DNA from: Actinokineospora fastidiosa
GTDB lineage: Bacteria; Actinomycetota; Actinomycetes; Mycobacteriales; Pseudonocardiaceae
NCBI RefSeq assembly: GCF_014648415.1
Contig: NZ_BMRB01000007.1
Coordinates: 62,001 to 126,000 of the forward strand
Reading direction: 5' to 3'
DNA length: 64,000 nucleotides
The notes beneath the pieces were generated by a model, which was given only the letters and a program-made list of their open reading frames with translations, was not told the DNA's origin and searched no databases. Shown piece by piece: positions 17,654 to 26,324 of this stretch; positions within the stretch are counted from its first letter, which is position 1, and each line of letters begins with the position of its first letter. The position numbers and the translations under genes are program-made.

Positions 17654-18126
17654 TCCGCAGGGCGGTCGCCGCCTCGGTCCTGGTGCTCCTGGCCGGATGC
17701 GGCGTGGCGCCGTCGGAGGTGATGGGCGGCGGCCGTGCGCCGACCGGCGTCGCGCCGGGCGTCGTCCTCTACTACCTCGACGCCCGCGGGGACCTCGTGC
17801 CCCATCTCGTCCCGACCGGCAGGCTCGGCGGCATCACCGCGGCGCTGGAACTGCTGTTGCGCGGCGGCGGAGCGCCGCAAGACGGCCTGCGGTCGGACCT
17901 GCGACCGGTCGAGTCGCTGGGGCCCCAGGTGACGGTCTCGGGAACGGTCACGAGCGTGGCGGTTCCGCTGGCCCGCCACGAGGTGGGGGAGCGCGGGATC
18001 GAGCAGATCGTGTGCACCGCCCTCGGCGTGAACCGGCAGAGCGGCGGGCCCGCGGACATGACGGTCGCGCTGACCTTCACCGACGGCAGCGGAACCGGAC
18101 CCCTCGGCTGCCCGCTGCCCGCCTGA
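17650..18126 (+). CDS. GerMN-like lipoprotein
   Basis: A 158-residue lipoprotein with signal peptide and lipobox LVLLAGC, giving an acylated Cys near residue 17. The mature part resembles a GerMN/LpqB-like domain: VVLYYLDARGDLVPHLVP, a helical ALELLLRGG segment, VTVSGTVTSVAVPL and QIVCTALGV. Such lipoproteins often accompany envelope-sensing kinases and may tune their activity. It is the third gene of the coupled operon. Confidence 0.8.
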   Translation: MIRRAVAASVLVLLAGCGVAPSEVMGGGRAPTGVAPGVVLYYLDARGDLVPHLVPTGRLGGITAALELLLRGGGAPQDGLRSDLRPVESLGPQVTVSGTVTSVAVPLARHEVGERGIEQIVCTALGVNRQSGGPADMTVALTFTDGSGTGPLGCPLPA

Positions 18127-18202
18127 CGTGCCAAGTCGGCTGCGACAGAACCGCGACACGGCTCGGACCCGTCCTGTGCATCGTCTGTCGATCGTGGACG
18201 GC

Positions 18203-20086
18203 ATGACACAACTGCACCAGGTGTCTCGGACACCTGCCACCCTCAGCCCCGGTGCGCGCATCCCGGCTCTGGACGGTCTGCGCGGCCTGGCCGTCGCCGC
18301 GGTCCTGCTGTTCCACGCGGGCGGGATCAGCGGCGGTTTCCTCGGCGTCGACCTGTTCTTCGCCCTGTCCGGCTACCTCATCACCGACCTCCTGCTGCGG
18401 GAGGCCGCCGCCACCGGAACGGTGTCGCTCACCGCGTTCTGCCAGCGTCGGATCAGGCGCCTGGCCCCGGCGCTCGTCGTCGTGCTCGTCATCGCGACCG
18501 TGGTCGTCTGGGCGGCGGGAATGACCGATCTGTGGTCCTCAGCGCTGTCGGACGGACCGTGGGTGCAGCTGAACCTGGTCAACTGGCACCTGATCGGCGA
18601 GTCGGCGGGCTACTGGGACCGCTTCGGGGCGGACCGGCTGTTCGGCCACCTCTGGAGCATCGCCGTGGAGGAGCAGTTCTACCTGCTCTGGCCGGTCGCC
18701 GTACTGCTGCTCGTCCGGCGGACGGCTCGGGTATCGCGCACGGTCGCCCTTCTCGCCGTTATCGTCTCCCTTGCCTCCCTGGCCCTGATGGTCCTGCTGG
18801 TCGGGGACGGGGACACCACCCGCGTCTACACCGGAACCGACACCCGCGCCTTCTCCCTCATGCTCGGCGCGCTCGCGGCCACCGAACCCGCCAGGAACCT
18901 GCTGCGCCGGATCACCGGCAGGCTGGCCGGAGCGGTCTGCGCTGTCCTGCTGGCCGGGATCGCGATGTCCTGGCTGCTGGTCGACGGCGAGACGTCCCGA
19001 GGGCTGTTCCATGGCGGACTGTTCGCTCACTCGCTGGCCGCCGCGGCACTGGTGGCGCTGTGCGCGCAGGCTCCGGAGAACACCGTCGCGAGCATGTTGG
19101 GCACGCCGTCGCTGCGCTGGTTGGGACTGATCTCCTACAGCCTCTACCTGTGGCACTGGCCGGTGTTTCTCGTCCTCACCCCCGAGCGGCTCGGCGTGAG
19201 CGGCTGGCTGTGGGCCACACTGGTGTGCGCCGTGTCGATCTGTCTGGCCGCGCTGTCCCGCCGGTTCGTCGAAGACCCGGTCCGGTTCCGGGCGGGGTGG
19301 GCACGAGGGCGGACCGGGATCGCCGTCTTCGCCGCGGTGATGGCGGCCCTGGCCCTGTTGTGGGTCGTCGTGCCGCGCCCCGCGGCCCAGACCGTCGACC
19401 CGGGCGCGCTCGCCTCCCCCGGCACGGTCTCGACCAGCGGTCCACGCATGTCGAAGGTCCTGTTCATGGGAGACTCCATCGCTGCTGGCCAAGCCCTGCC
19501 GCTGGCGGCGGCCATGAAGGCCGCGGGAGTGGGCTTCACGTCCATCGCCGCCGACGGTGGCGGAGGGGTGGTCGGACCGCTGGCCGAGACCACCTGGCAG
19601 ACGCTGCCCGCGACCCTGGAGACCGTCCGCCCGGACGTGGTGATCTACCAGGTCACCACCTACGACTGGGGAACAGAGACCGAGCAACGCACCGGCTACC
19701 AGCGCCTCGCGGACGCCGCCACGGGCATCGGAGCCACCACCGTGTTCGTCACCATGCCGCCCATCGTCCCCGACGAGTTCTACTCCCCGCACATGCCCGA
19801 CCTGGGGAGAACCGCCTCGGTGGCGCAGAAGATCGCCGAAGAGTCCGCCGGTCGGGTCATCGTGCTCGACAGCGCCGAGGTGTGGGGCCCCGACTTCCAA
19901 CGCGAGAGGGACGGCAAGGCGGACCGCAGCTCAGACGGCATCCACACCTGCCCCCACGGCGCCGCCCGATTCACCACCTGGCTGATGACCCAACTCACCG
20001 CCCGCTTCTCCGGAGTCGGCCAAGCCGACCCCGCGACCTGGGCCAACACCGGCTGGGCGGCTGACGATAGGTTCAAGGGCTGCTGA
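18203..20086 (+). CDS. OafA/YrhL-type acyltransferase with SGNH domain
   Basis: A 627-residue membrane O-acyltransferase. The acyltransferase-3 signature IPALDGLRGLAVAAVLLFHA is followed by GGFLGVDLFFALSGYLIT (catalytic His in the first helix) and ten or so membrane helices including HLWSIAVEEQFYLLWPVAVL. The C-terminal extracytoplasmic SGNH-like domain begins KVLFMGDSIAAGQALPLAAA (GDS block) and ends with DGIHTCPHGAARF (Asp/His block). Such fusions acetylate cell-wall polysaccharides, peptidoglycan or exported glycans. ATG 18203 is chosen because the acyltransferase domain starts about 20 residues later; GTG 18128 would add 25 residues with no function evident. Confidence 0.9.
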   Translation: MTQLHQVSRTPATLSPGARIPALDGLRGLAVAAVLLFHAGGISGGFLGVDLFFALSGYLITDLLLREAAATGTVSLTAFCQRRIRRLAPALVVVLVIATVVVWAAGMTDLWSSALSDGPWVQLNLVNWHLIGESAGYWDRFGADRLFGHLWSIAVEEQFYLLWPVAVLLLVRRTARVSRTVALLAVIVSLASLALMVLLVGDGDTTRVYTGTDTRAFSLMLGALAATEPARNLLRRITGRLAGAVCAVLLAGIAMSWLLVDGETSRGLFHGGLFAHSLAAAALVALCAQAPENTVASMLGTPSLRWLGLISYSLYLWHWPVFLVLTPERLGVSGWLWATLVCAVSICLAALSRRFVEDPVRFRAGWARGRTGIAVFAAVMAALALLWVVVPRPAAQTVDPGALASPGTVSTSGPRMSKVLFMGDSIAAGQALPLAAAMKAAGVGFTSIAADGGGGVVGPLAETTWQTLPATLETVRPDVVIYQVTTYDWGTETEQRTGYQRLADAATGIGATTVFVTMPPIVPDEFYSPHMPDLGRTASVAQKIAEESAGRVIVLDSAEVWGPDFQRERDGKADRSSDGIHTCPHGAARFTTWLMTQLTARFSGVGQADPATWANTGWAADDRFKGC

Positions 20087-20100
20087 CGGAAGTTGCAGCC
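20078..20100. terminator. Short hairpin between convergent genes
   Basis: GGCTGC (20078-20083) and GCAGCC (20095-20100) can form a six-pair stem at the 3' end of the acyltransferase gene, facing the convergent lsr2. No T-tract, so weak evidence. Confidence 0.25.
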
Positions 20101-20117
20101 ATCGGGAAGCAGCCGGG

Positions 20118-20546
20118 TCAGCCGGAGAACGCCGCGGTCACTGGCTTGCGGCCACGCTTTGGCTTGTCGTCGCTGCTAGCAGACGTCGGGCTGGAGGCGT
20201 GCTCGGCAGCTTGGTAGGCCTCGATCACGTTGGCGGGAATGCGTCCGCGGCCGGCCACTTCGTAGCCGTTGGCTTGCGCCCAGTCGCGGATGGCCTTGGT
20301 TTCGTACTTGGACCGGCCCGCGCCCTGGGCGGTCGACCGAGGTGCTGGGCCGCGCTTCACCCGGCCGCCGGTGCGGCGCCCGGCCGTGACGAACTCCTCG
20401 AGGCTCTTCCGGAGCCTTTCGGCGTTCACCTCGGCAAGGTCGATCTCGTAGTCCACCCCGTCAAGGCTGAAGGTAATAGTGGCGATGTCCTCGCCAGGGG
20501 TGCCGTCGAGGTCATCGATGAGCTGGACGATGGTCATGCGGGCCAT
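20118..20546 (-). CDS. lsr2: Lsr2-family nucleoid-associated protein
   Basis: A 142-residue H-NS-like xenogeneic silencer. The N-terminal dimerisation domain reads MARMTIVQLIDDLDGTPGED, then ITFSLDGVDYEIDLAEVNAE. A linker with TGGRVKRGPAP follows. The C-terminal DNA-binding domain has KAIRDWAQANGYEVAGRGRI with the RGR minor-groove hook, then PANVIEAYQAAE. A basic Ser-rich tail with RGRKP may add a second AT-hook-like contact. Lsr2 binds AT-rich, often acquired DNA. It sits beside the TIR/STAND pair, and a second, decayed Lsr2 C-terminus occurs at 53697. Confidence 0.95.
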   Translation of the reverse strand: MARMTIVQLIDDLDGTPGEDIATITFSLDGVDYEIDLAEVNAERLRKSLEEFVTAGRRTGGRVKRGPAPRSTAQGAGRSKYETKAIRDWAQANGYEVAGRGRIPANVIEAYQAAEHASSPTSASSDDKPKRGRKPVTAAFSG

Positions 20547-20813
20547 GTGATGTCCGTTCAGGGGTACGTGATGAGCAGAGGCAGCGGTAGCAGGCCGACT
20601 CTACGGTGCAGGCGGAGCGATGGTCGAACACGGCCTGGTCGTGTCGTCGAATACGTGCGACTTCTGGCCAATCGGACACCCGCAACCGGGCTGGTCGACA
20701 TTGCGCGGCTGGCTACCGTGACCCATGAACGCCGTGGGGTCTTGGTTACGTAAGTCCTTCATCTGCCTGGATGAGATATCGGCGTGCACTGGGCCAGGGA
20801 AGACAGTCGTCAG

Positions 20814-22787
20814 CTACGTCTGGCTTTCCGCGATCACCATTCGGATGAACAATAGTCCAGTGACACGGCTTATTGAGCTGTTTCTGGAGGCCACGATTCG
20901 GGTGCCGGTGAACAACGTGTCGGCGATCTGTTTGTCGTTTCGACAAGAGGCGAGCAGGATGGACACCAGGAGTTCCGGCCCGTGTTCGGCGGCTGCGGTC
21001 AACGTCGCCTCCAGGGCGGTGAGCCAGGTCGCCTGGTGCCGCCTCAGAAGGACTCGCCATGCCTCGGCAGTCAGGTCTGCCGCTGCGGACAGGGTGGATG
21101 TTGTGAGCTGGGCCAGGTTGCGCGGATCGATCACTGCCGTGAACAGGGTGACGTCGGTCGGCTTCACCGGGTCTGCGGCAAGGTCCTTGCACAGTTGGCT
21201 CAGCAACCTGGTCAGGAACGCGGGGTCGTCCTTCGCCAGGAGGATCAGAGCCTCACGTGCCGTCGATGCGACTTCGCTGTCATAGTTTCGGGTGAGGTGC
21301 CGTAACCGCACCAGCGCCTGTTCGGGCCTGGTCGGGGCAATGGACTCGGAGCAGACCCGGACCAAGGCCAACGCGACGTAGCGGTGCAGGTTGCGATGTG
21401 TCACCCAGGTGTACACCTGTCGCCGGAACACCGAACCAGCGTCGCTCTCTAGCCCGTCGGCCAGGATCTGGATGCCGATCCACTGCAGGTTCCTTTGCTG
21501 ACACCATTGAAAGACGGCGGTGAAGAGGTCGTCGGTGTGCCCGGTGCGCAAGGATTGCGCCGCGAAGCGGCGGGCGACGCGCAGTCGATCGCCGTCATCG
21601 AGCTCTCGGAGGCCGAGAACGCTGTTGATCTCAGCGGTCAATTGAGTGCGCAGCCACGGCAACCGGTCCCAGAAATAGGTGAGCACGGCGTGGCCGTGTG
21701 CGGCTTTGGTGAACCGCACTCGCCGCCTCTTGTCGACTCTTGCTTCGATGTCGTGCAGCCGGTGGTCGAGGTCCACCCACTCCAAGGGGTGGATCGGGTC
21801 TTCGGGGTATCGGACAGAGCGGAGGAAGCTCTCGCTGGCTGTGAAGACCGCCTCGGCGCGGGCCTGCTCCAGCAGCGCTGTCATCACCGTCAGGGCGCGT
21901 ACCCGCCCATTGGAGGGAATCTGGACGTGATCCACCGGTTCGGTGTACGCAGCTAGTCCCTCGGCGATCCAGGCGGCTGGGTCGGTGTCGTTGTCAGCTG
22001 TTTCCTTCGCCTGCCCGATCAAAGCGGCCAACCGCGCCAAGTCACGCATGGGGTCGGCTAGGGCGTGCCTGGTCAGGTCCGCGTGCCAGGTCGTAACCCC
22101 CAGAGCGGCCAAGTGTTTGGTGAGCACCGCCGCTCCCTGTGGTCGTCCGAGGCGGCAGACCTGCTGGATAAGCTCGTCGGGCAGCAGGTGTTGAGCGCGA
22201 CTACTGCATACGACGACGAGGTAGGCCTGTGCTTGTCGAACAGCGGAGTGGTGATTGACCAGCCACTTCGACCGCCGTTGAACGGATTCGCCGTTGTCGT
22301 CCGGCATGACCAGCAAGATCCGCTCACCCGACTGCACAGTGAACGAGTCCACGTCGTCGTCACTGCCGTCTACATCGACTTCCCGGAACCGGGACGTTCC
22401 GGCGCCGGACCTGTGCAGGAGCATGAGAGCGGCGGTACGTCTGCCCGTGCCGGGATCGCCAGTGAGCACCACGGTGCCCGGCTGTTGCAGTCGCTGCTCG
22501 GCTGTGATGAAACCCGGGCCCTCCACGAAACGGGCGCTCAGATCGCCGAGAAGGTCGGCGGTGTGTTCACGTGGACTGCGGCGCGGTGACGTCGGTGCCG
22601 AGGCGGGAGCGAGGAAGTAGTTGATCGAGCCGGAGCCTTGGTGGACTGCGCCTTCGACCTGGCCCACCGCGGCCACCTCATCGCCCCTGACATGGTCGAT
22701 CCCCGTCTCGGCTGGCACGAAACCGGTTGCCATGGCCGCAGTGGAATCAAACCCCATCGCCGAGCTATCGGGTGCGGTGTCAGTCAT
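20814..22787 (-). CDS. STAND-like P-loop ATPase partnered with TIR protein
   Basis: A 657-residue protein with an unusual N-terminus: a disordered lead, then GAVHQGSGSINYFLAP (about residues 46-61), then a P-loop domain with Walker A GDPGTGRRT (about 110-118) and strand ILLVMPDD. The C-terminal 350 residues are helical (RALTVMTALLEQARAEAVFT; RVARRFAAQSLRTGHTDDLF; REALILLAKDDPAFLTRLLS), like the sensor part of bacterial NLR-like proteins. Its ATG overlaps the TGA of the TIR gene (TGATG). The GxVHxGSGSI motif recurs at the TIR C-terminus, which suggests motif-to-motif assembly. Proposed role: ligand-triggered sensor activating the TIR effector. Confidence 0.7.
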   Translation of the reverse strand: MTDTAPDSSAMGFDSTAAMATGFVPAETGIDHVRGDEVAAVGQVEGAVHQGSGSINYFLAPASAPTSPRRSPREHTADLLGDLSARFVEGPGFITAEQRLQQPGTVVLTGDPGTGRRTAALMLLHRSGAGTSRFREVDVDGSDDDVDSFTVQSGERILLVMPDDNGESVQRRSKWLVNHHSAVRQAQAYLVVVCSSRAQHLLPDELIQQVCRLGRPQGAAVLTKHLAALGVTTWHADLTRHALADPMRDLARLAALIGQAKETADNDTDPAAWIAEGLAAYTEPVDHVQIPSNGRVRALTVMTALLEQARAEAVFTASESFLRSVRYPEDPIHPLEWVDLDHRLHDIEARVDKRRRVRFTKAAHGHAVLTYFWDRLPWLRTQLTAEINSVLGLRELDDGDRLRVARRFAAQSLRTGHTDDLFTAVFQWCQQRNLQWIGIQILADGLESDAGSVFRRQVYTWVTHRNLHRYVALALVRVCSESIAPTRPEQALVRLRHLTRNYDSEVASTAREALILLAKDDPAFLTRLLSQLCKDLAADPVKPTDVTLFTAVIDPRNLAQLTTSTLSAAADLTAEAWRVLLRRHQATWLTALEATLTAAAEHGPELLVSILLASCRNDKQIADTLFTGTRIVASRNSSISRVTGLLFIRMVIAESQT

Positions 22788-23383
22788 CAGGGAGCGGTTC
22801 CGCCGGGAAGCTGGAAGATGCTGCCGGAGCCGAAATGCACTGGACCGGCGTTATTTCCCACAATCTGAGCCTTACCGGCGACGATGGATCTGATGCCGAC
22901 GCGGGAATCCGGTGTCTCGGCAGCGGTGTTCTGCGCGGATTCGGGTAGACCCAGCACGGTGCGCAGCCTTTCGATCGCGTGCTCAGGGGCTCTGTGGTCG
23001 AACAGGATGCCGTGGACAAGGCCCACCCTCGCCAGGTCCGAAGGCAGGTCGGCGTCTTTCAAGGGCTGCCTGCCGCCGACGTAGAAGGGGATGACCGTGA
23101 CGCCGTGTTCGAACGCCTCCACCAGCTCGGTCCGAACCCAGTCGATCTCGTCGCGGCCGCCCCGATCGGCCAGGATGCGCAACCAGTTGACGCCAATCAC
23201 CGCGACCAGCGCGTCACACCGTCGGACGGTGGACAGGAGGGAGTGCGCGAACAGTGCTCCGGGGTCGACGGACTTGCTGGAACGGAAGACGTTCCCAGCG
23301 CCCAGCTCGGGCGACAACTCGCGGTCGAGCATCGCGGCGAAGTCCTCGCCGTCGCCGTTGCGGTAGTTGAGAAAGACCCGCAC
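22787..23383 (-). CDS. TIR-domain protein with C-terminal GSGSI motif
   Basis: A 198-residue protein. Residues 1-140 form a TIR domain: MRVFLNYRNGDGEDFAAMLD (strand A and box 1), CDALVAVIGVNWLRI, and DEIDWVRTELVEAFEHGVTV, whose Glu 86 is at the usual NADase catalytic position. The C-terminal tail is repetitive strand and ends with AGPVHFGSGSIFQLPGG, closely matching residues 46-61 of the STAND-like partner. GTG 23383 has GGAGG six bases upstream. TIR effectors of bacterial defence systems degrade NAD+ or make cyclic nucleotides when assembled; the coupled gene order and shared motif support such a role here. Confidence 0.85.
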   Translation of the reverse strand: MRVFLNYRNGDGEDFAAMLDRELSPELGAGNVFRSSKSVDPGALFAHSLLSTVRRCDALVAVIGVNWLRILADRGGRDEIDWVRTELVEAFEHGVTVIPFYVGGRQPLKDADLPSDLARVGLVHGILFDHRAPEHAIERLRTVLGLPESAQNTAAETPDSRVGIRSIVAGKAQIVGNNAGPVHFGSGSIFQLPGGTAP

Positions 23384-24094
23384 AGGACCTCCTGGAGCCG
23401 GTGGCGAAGGCGACGATCAGACCGGTCGGGCACTCCCGAATACGGCGCAGTCCTGGACGATACCAGTTCAGAGACGCCAACTCGACGATCGGAGTGAAGA
23501 GGAAACCATCCCCCCTGTGTCCAGGCGTCGGTATTAGTACCGATGACGCGCTTTGTCATGTTTCCCGCCAGTCTGGCAGTTCGGTACCGCCCTCGCCTGC
23601 GCAGTAATTATTGTGAGCGCACGTGACCATTCGCGAGATGGTTCACCCGCCACCGGGGCTGCGCCCGAGACTACGAACGACACCCCACCTGCTACACCGC
23701 ATCCGTCCACTGAACCATGGTGCGCATCCTCACCCAATGAGCTCAGGGACAGGCTTTCGGCGACGCGGGGCCTATTGCGCGGCCCTCGCATGCCCGAGTA
23801 CGGCACGCTCTTTCATCCCCGCCGCTTCCTCGTGGTCGGCGTCCGAGACGTGCTCCGATCTCCGTCGCTGGCCTGTAGGGACACGACCCGAACCAGACCC
23901 GCGTCGAACCCGGACATTCTTTCGCACCTGTCCATCCTGACTTGCTGATCAGGTGCGGGAACGGCGTCCGCCGCGCAGGTCGGCTAGTTGATCCTTGGCT
24001 GACGTCCGGGGTGCGTGAAGATCAGGTGCAACACCTGCCCCTATAGCGGCGATGGTCCCTCTGACCAGAGGCCAGCGTGGTGGGAGGATGTTCG
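23384..24094. other. Intergenic region, possible fragments only
   Basis: About 710 bases. A plus-strand frame (23553-23948) begins with a hydrophobic stretch FGTALACAVIIVSA followed by a Pro/Thr-rich linker and WCASSPNELRDRLSATRGLL, as in a small secreted protein, but start context and codon bias are poor. No other gene is visible. The last 90 bases contain the leader of the first gene of the secretion cluster. Confidence 0.35.
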
Positions 24095-24952
24095 ATGGGG
24101 GAGATGCTGGGAGCTGACCCGGACCAGCTCGACCGCCTCGGGGTTGCCCTGGCCGGGCTGGCCGACCAGGTCGACGGCATTCGTTGCGAGGTCAACTCAC
24201 TGCTAGGCCGGACCGTTTGGCTCGGGCGGGATGGGGACACCTTCCGGGCCGACTGGCAGGGCCGGTGGAGTCATCTGCTCGTCGCCGTCGCCGCCGCTGG
24301 GCGGGAGGGCGCGGGCGCGCTGCGGAACAACGCGGTACAGCAGCGGGTCGCCAGCGGGGGCGACGGGGGTGGCAGTGGGTGGAGCGGCAGCTCGTGGAGC
24401 GCGGGCGGACTCGAACGGTCTGCCAGCCCGTTCGAGTCCGCTGGCAAGGCTTTCGTGGATGGCGTGTTCTGGGGTATCGGGGCCGTCGACTTGCTCATCG
24501 ACGCCAAAGCGTTCAAAGGCGTTGACCCCAAGACGCTCGCGGTGCTCGGCAAGCGGCTGAGCATCGTTGGGATCGTCGAGGACGCGGTGAGTCTGGGGTA
24601 CGGGCTTGCCACTGATCCGGGTTCGAACGACACCGCGAACGCCGGGGTCGGGCTGGTGCTCGGCACGGCGGCGATCGTCGCGGGCGCGATCTGCCCGCCC
24701 GCGGGGATCGCGATTGGGGCCGTCGGACTGCTTTACGGCATCGCCACCCAGTTGGATCCGACGTTGGGCCGCGATCTGGTCGACGGCTTCGTCAACGGAG
24801 CGACCACGGTGTGGGAAGGGGTCTCGGCGGTGGCGGACGGGGCGTGGGACCTCGCCGAGGGCGTCGGGGCGGGCGCGAACGCGGCAGCCGAAGCCGCGGC
24901 GGGTGCGATCAGCGGTGGCGTCGACTTTCTGAAGGGTTGGCTGGGACAGTGA
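24095..24952 (+). CDS. WXG100-fold protein with hydrophobic C-terminal half
   Basis: A 285-residue protein opening the secretion cluster. Residues 1-90 resemble a WXG100 helical hairpin (ADPDQLDRLGVALAGLADQV, then TVWLGRDGDTFRADWQGRW with the WxG-like turn). A Gly/Ser linker follows, then a region with small hydrophobic helices (GVGLVLGTAAIVAGAICPPA, then GIAIGAVGLLYGIATQ) and a final amphipathic part (NGATTVWEGVSAVADGAWDL). ATG 24095 is chosen because GGGAGG lies seven bases upstream. Larger WXG100-fused proteins are typical type VII substrates; the C-terminal half looks like a membrane-active or DUF-type tail, not a known toxin. It is coupled to the next gene. Confidence 0.7.
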   Translation: MGEMLGADPDQLDRLGVALAGLADQVDGIRCEVNSLLGRTVWLGRDGDTFRADWQGRWSHLLVAVAAAGREGAGALRNNAVQQRVASGGDGGGSGWSGSSWSAGGLERSASPFESAGKAFVDGVFWGIGAVDLLIDAKAFKGVDPKTLAVLGKRLSIVGIVEDAVSLGYGLATDPGSNDTANAGVGLVLGTAAIVAGAICPPAGIAIGAVGLLYGIATQLDPTLGRDLVDGFVNGATTVWEGVSAVADGAWDLAEGVGAGANAAAEAAAGAISGGVDFLKGWLGQ

Positions 24953-25557
24953 CGACGGATCAGGTGGACACGGGCGTGGACCGGGTGGTGCTGACGTTCG
25001 CGGAGATGGCGTTCCTCCTGTCGGTCAGGCAAGCGCCCGTGGTCCGCACTCAGGTGCTGGCGGGTTATCCCGAGGGTGTTGAGGCGGCGGGGGAGTCGTC
25101 GCTGCTGGCGAGGGGGCTGTGCGAGATGCGGGAGCGTGCGGTCGTCCCGGGCCAGGAAGTCCTCACCGTCCTCGCCGGGCTCACCACGGCCACCACGCGC
25201 GTCCGAGCGGTCGCCTGGACGGAGTCCGGGATGCGGTTCGCGCACCTGTTCTTCGGCCCGCACGTTGCTCTGGCGGTGCTGCCCTTCGCGGGCATGCGGT
25301 TCGACGTTCGGGTGCTCGGCGCGCCATTGGGGGAGCAGGTCATCGGCTTCGTTGACGCGCATTTGGCACCCACTGGCCCGGTCGCGATTCTGGTCGAGGC
25401 GACAACCGGCGAGAGCACGACCAGCATGTCCGTCACCGTGGACGAGAGCGGAGACGTGACCGTCTCGGACTCCCAGCACTCGCCGGATCGGGGGGCGCCG
25501 GTGCCGAGAGCCGCAGCGCTGGACCGCATGGCCCAGGTCTTCGGGATGCTTCCGTGA
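24949..25557 (+). CDS. Unknown protein of the type VII-like cluster (EspG-like?)
   Basis: A 202-residue soluble protein starting VTTDQVDTGVDRVVLTFAEM, with GTG overlapping the previous stop and its own stop overlapping the PP2C start. It has alternating strand and helix, no signal peptide and no catalytic motif (AVAWTESGMRFAHLFFGPHV; GPVAILVEATTGESTTSMSV). Size, fold pattern and its place after a WXG100-fold gene are reminiscent of EspG-type chaperones of ESX systems, but the sequence match is not convincing and other roles are open. Confidence 0.6.
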   Translation: MTTDQVDTGVDRVVLTFAEMAFLLSVRQAPVVRTQVLAGYPEGVEAAGESSLLARGLCEMRERAVVPGQEVLTVLAGLTTATTRVRAVAWTESGMRFAHLFFGPHVALAVLPFAGMRFDVRVLGAPLGEQVIGFVDAHLAPTGPVAILVEATTGESTTSMSVTVDESGDVTVSDSQHSPDRGAPVPRAAALDRMAQVFGMLP

Positions 25558-26324
25558 CCGCGATGCGCGCTGGAGTCGCCACGGACATCGGCGCGGTCCG
25601 AGGCACCAATCAGGACAGCCACCTCGTCCAGGGGCGGGTGTTCGCCGTCGCGGATGGGATGGGCGGGCACTCGGCAGGGGAGGTGGCCAGCGGTATCGCC
25701 GTCACCGCGCTGGCCGGGCTCGCCGAACTCGAATCGGTCGGGGTGGACGAGGTGAAGCAGCACGTCGCCAAGGCCAACGCCGACATCCTGGCGACCGCCA
25801 GCCGGGAACCCGACAAGGCCGGGATGGGCACGACGCTCACCGGACTGTGCCTGATCGAGGTTGGCGGAACCCCGCACTGGGCCGTGTTCAACCTCGGCGA
25901 CTCCCGGGTCTACCGGTTCCACGACGGCGCCGTCGAGCAGTTGACCGCCGACCACTCCGAGGTCGCCGACCTCGTCCGCGCCGGGCGGATCACCGAACCG
26001 CAGGCCCGAGCGCACCCAGCCCGCATGGTGCTGACCAAGGCGCTGGGGACCGCCGATGCCGAACCGGAGATCCGGGTGCTCCCGGTCGTGGCGGGCGAAC
26101 GGTTCCTGCTCTGCTCCGACGGCCTGACCGGCGAACTCTCCGACGCCGAGATCGCCGAACGGCTCGGCGCCGAAGACGATCCCCAAACCCTCGCCGACGC
26201 GCTGGTCGGTGCCGCCGTGGCCGCAGGCGGACGCGACAACGTAACCGTCGTCGTGGTCGACAACGCCGTGAGCATGGCCGGTCCTGCCGCGCGGACCGCC
26301 CCGCGGAAGGAACCGGGGACGTGA
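25554..26324 (+). CDS. PP2C-family protein phosphatase
   Basis: A 256-residue PP2C phosphatase with all metal-binding motifs: RGTNQDSHLV, VFAVADGMGGHSAGEVASGI, GMGTTLTGL, VFNLGDSRVYRFHDG, LLCSDGLTGELSD and GGRDNVTVVVVD. It probably reverses phosphorylation by the kinase at 27538, whose substrates may include the FHA proteins of the cluster. No membrane segment, so cytoplasmic. Coupled by GTGA on both sides. Confidence 0.95.
   Translation: MTAMRAGVATDIGAVRGTNQDSHLVQGRVFAVADGMGGHSAGEVASGIAVTALAGLAELESVGVDEVKQHVAKANADILATASREPDKAGMGTTLTGLCLIEVGGTPHWAVFNLGDSRVYRFHDGAVEQLTADHSEVADLVRAGRITEPQARAHPARMVLTKALGTADAEPEIRVLPVVAGERFLLCSDGLTGELSDAEIAERLGAEDDPQTLADALVGAAVAAGGRDNVTVVVVDNAVSMAGPAARTAPRKEPGT

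Noticed and set aside
23534-23948. Small secreted-protein gene before the secretion cluster
   Set aside because: A hydrophobic lead is present, but start context and third-position GC are weak and the opposite strand is equally open; kept only as a note on the gap.
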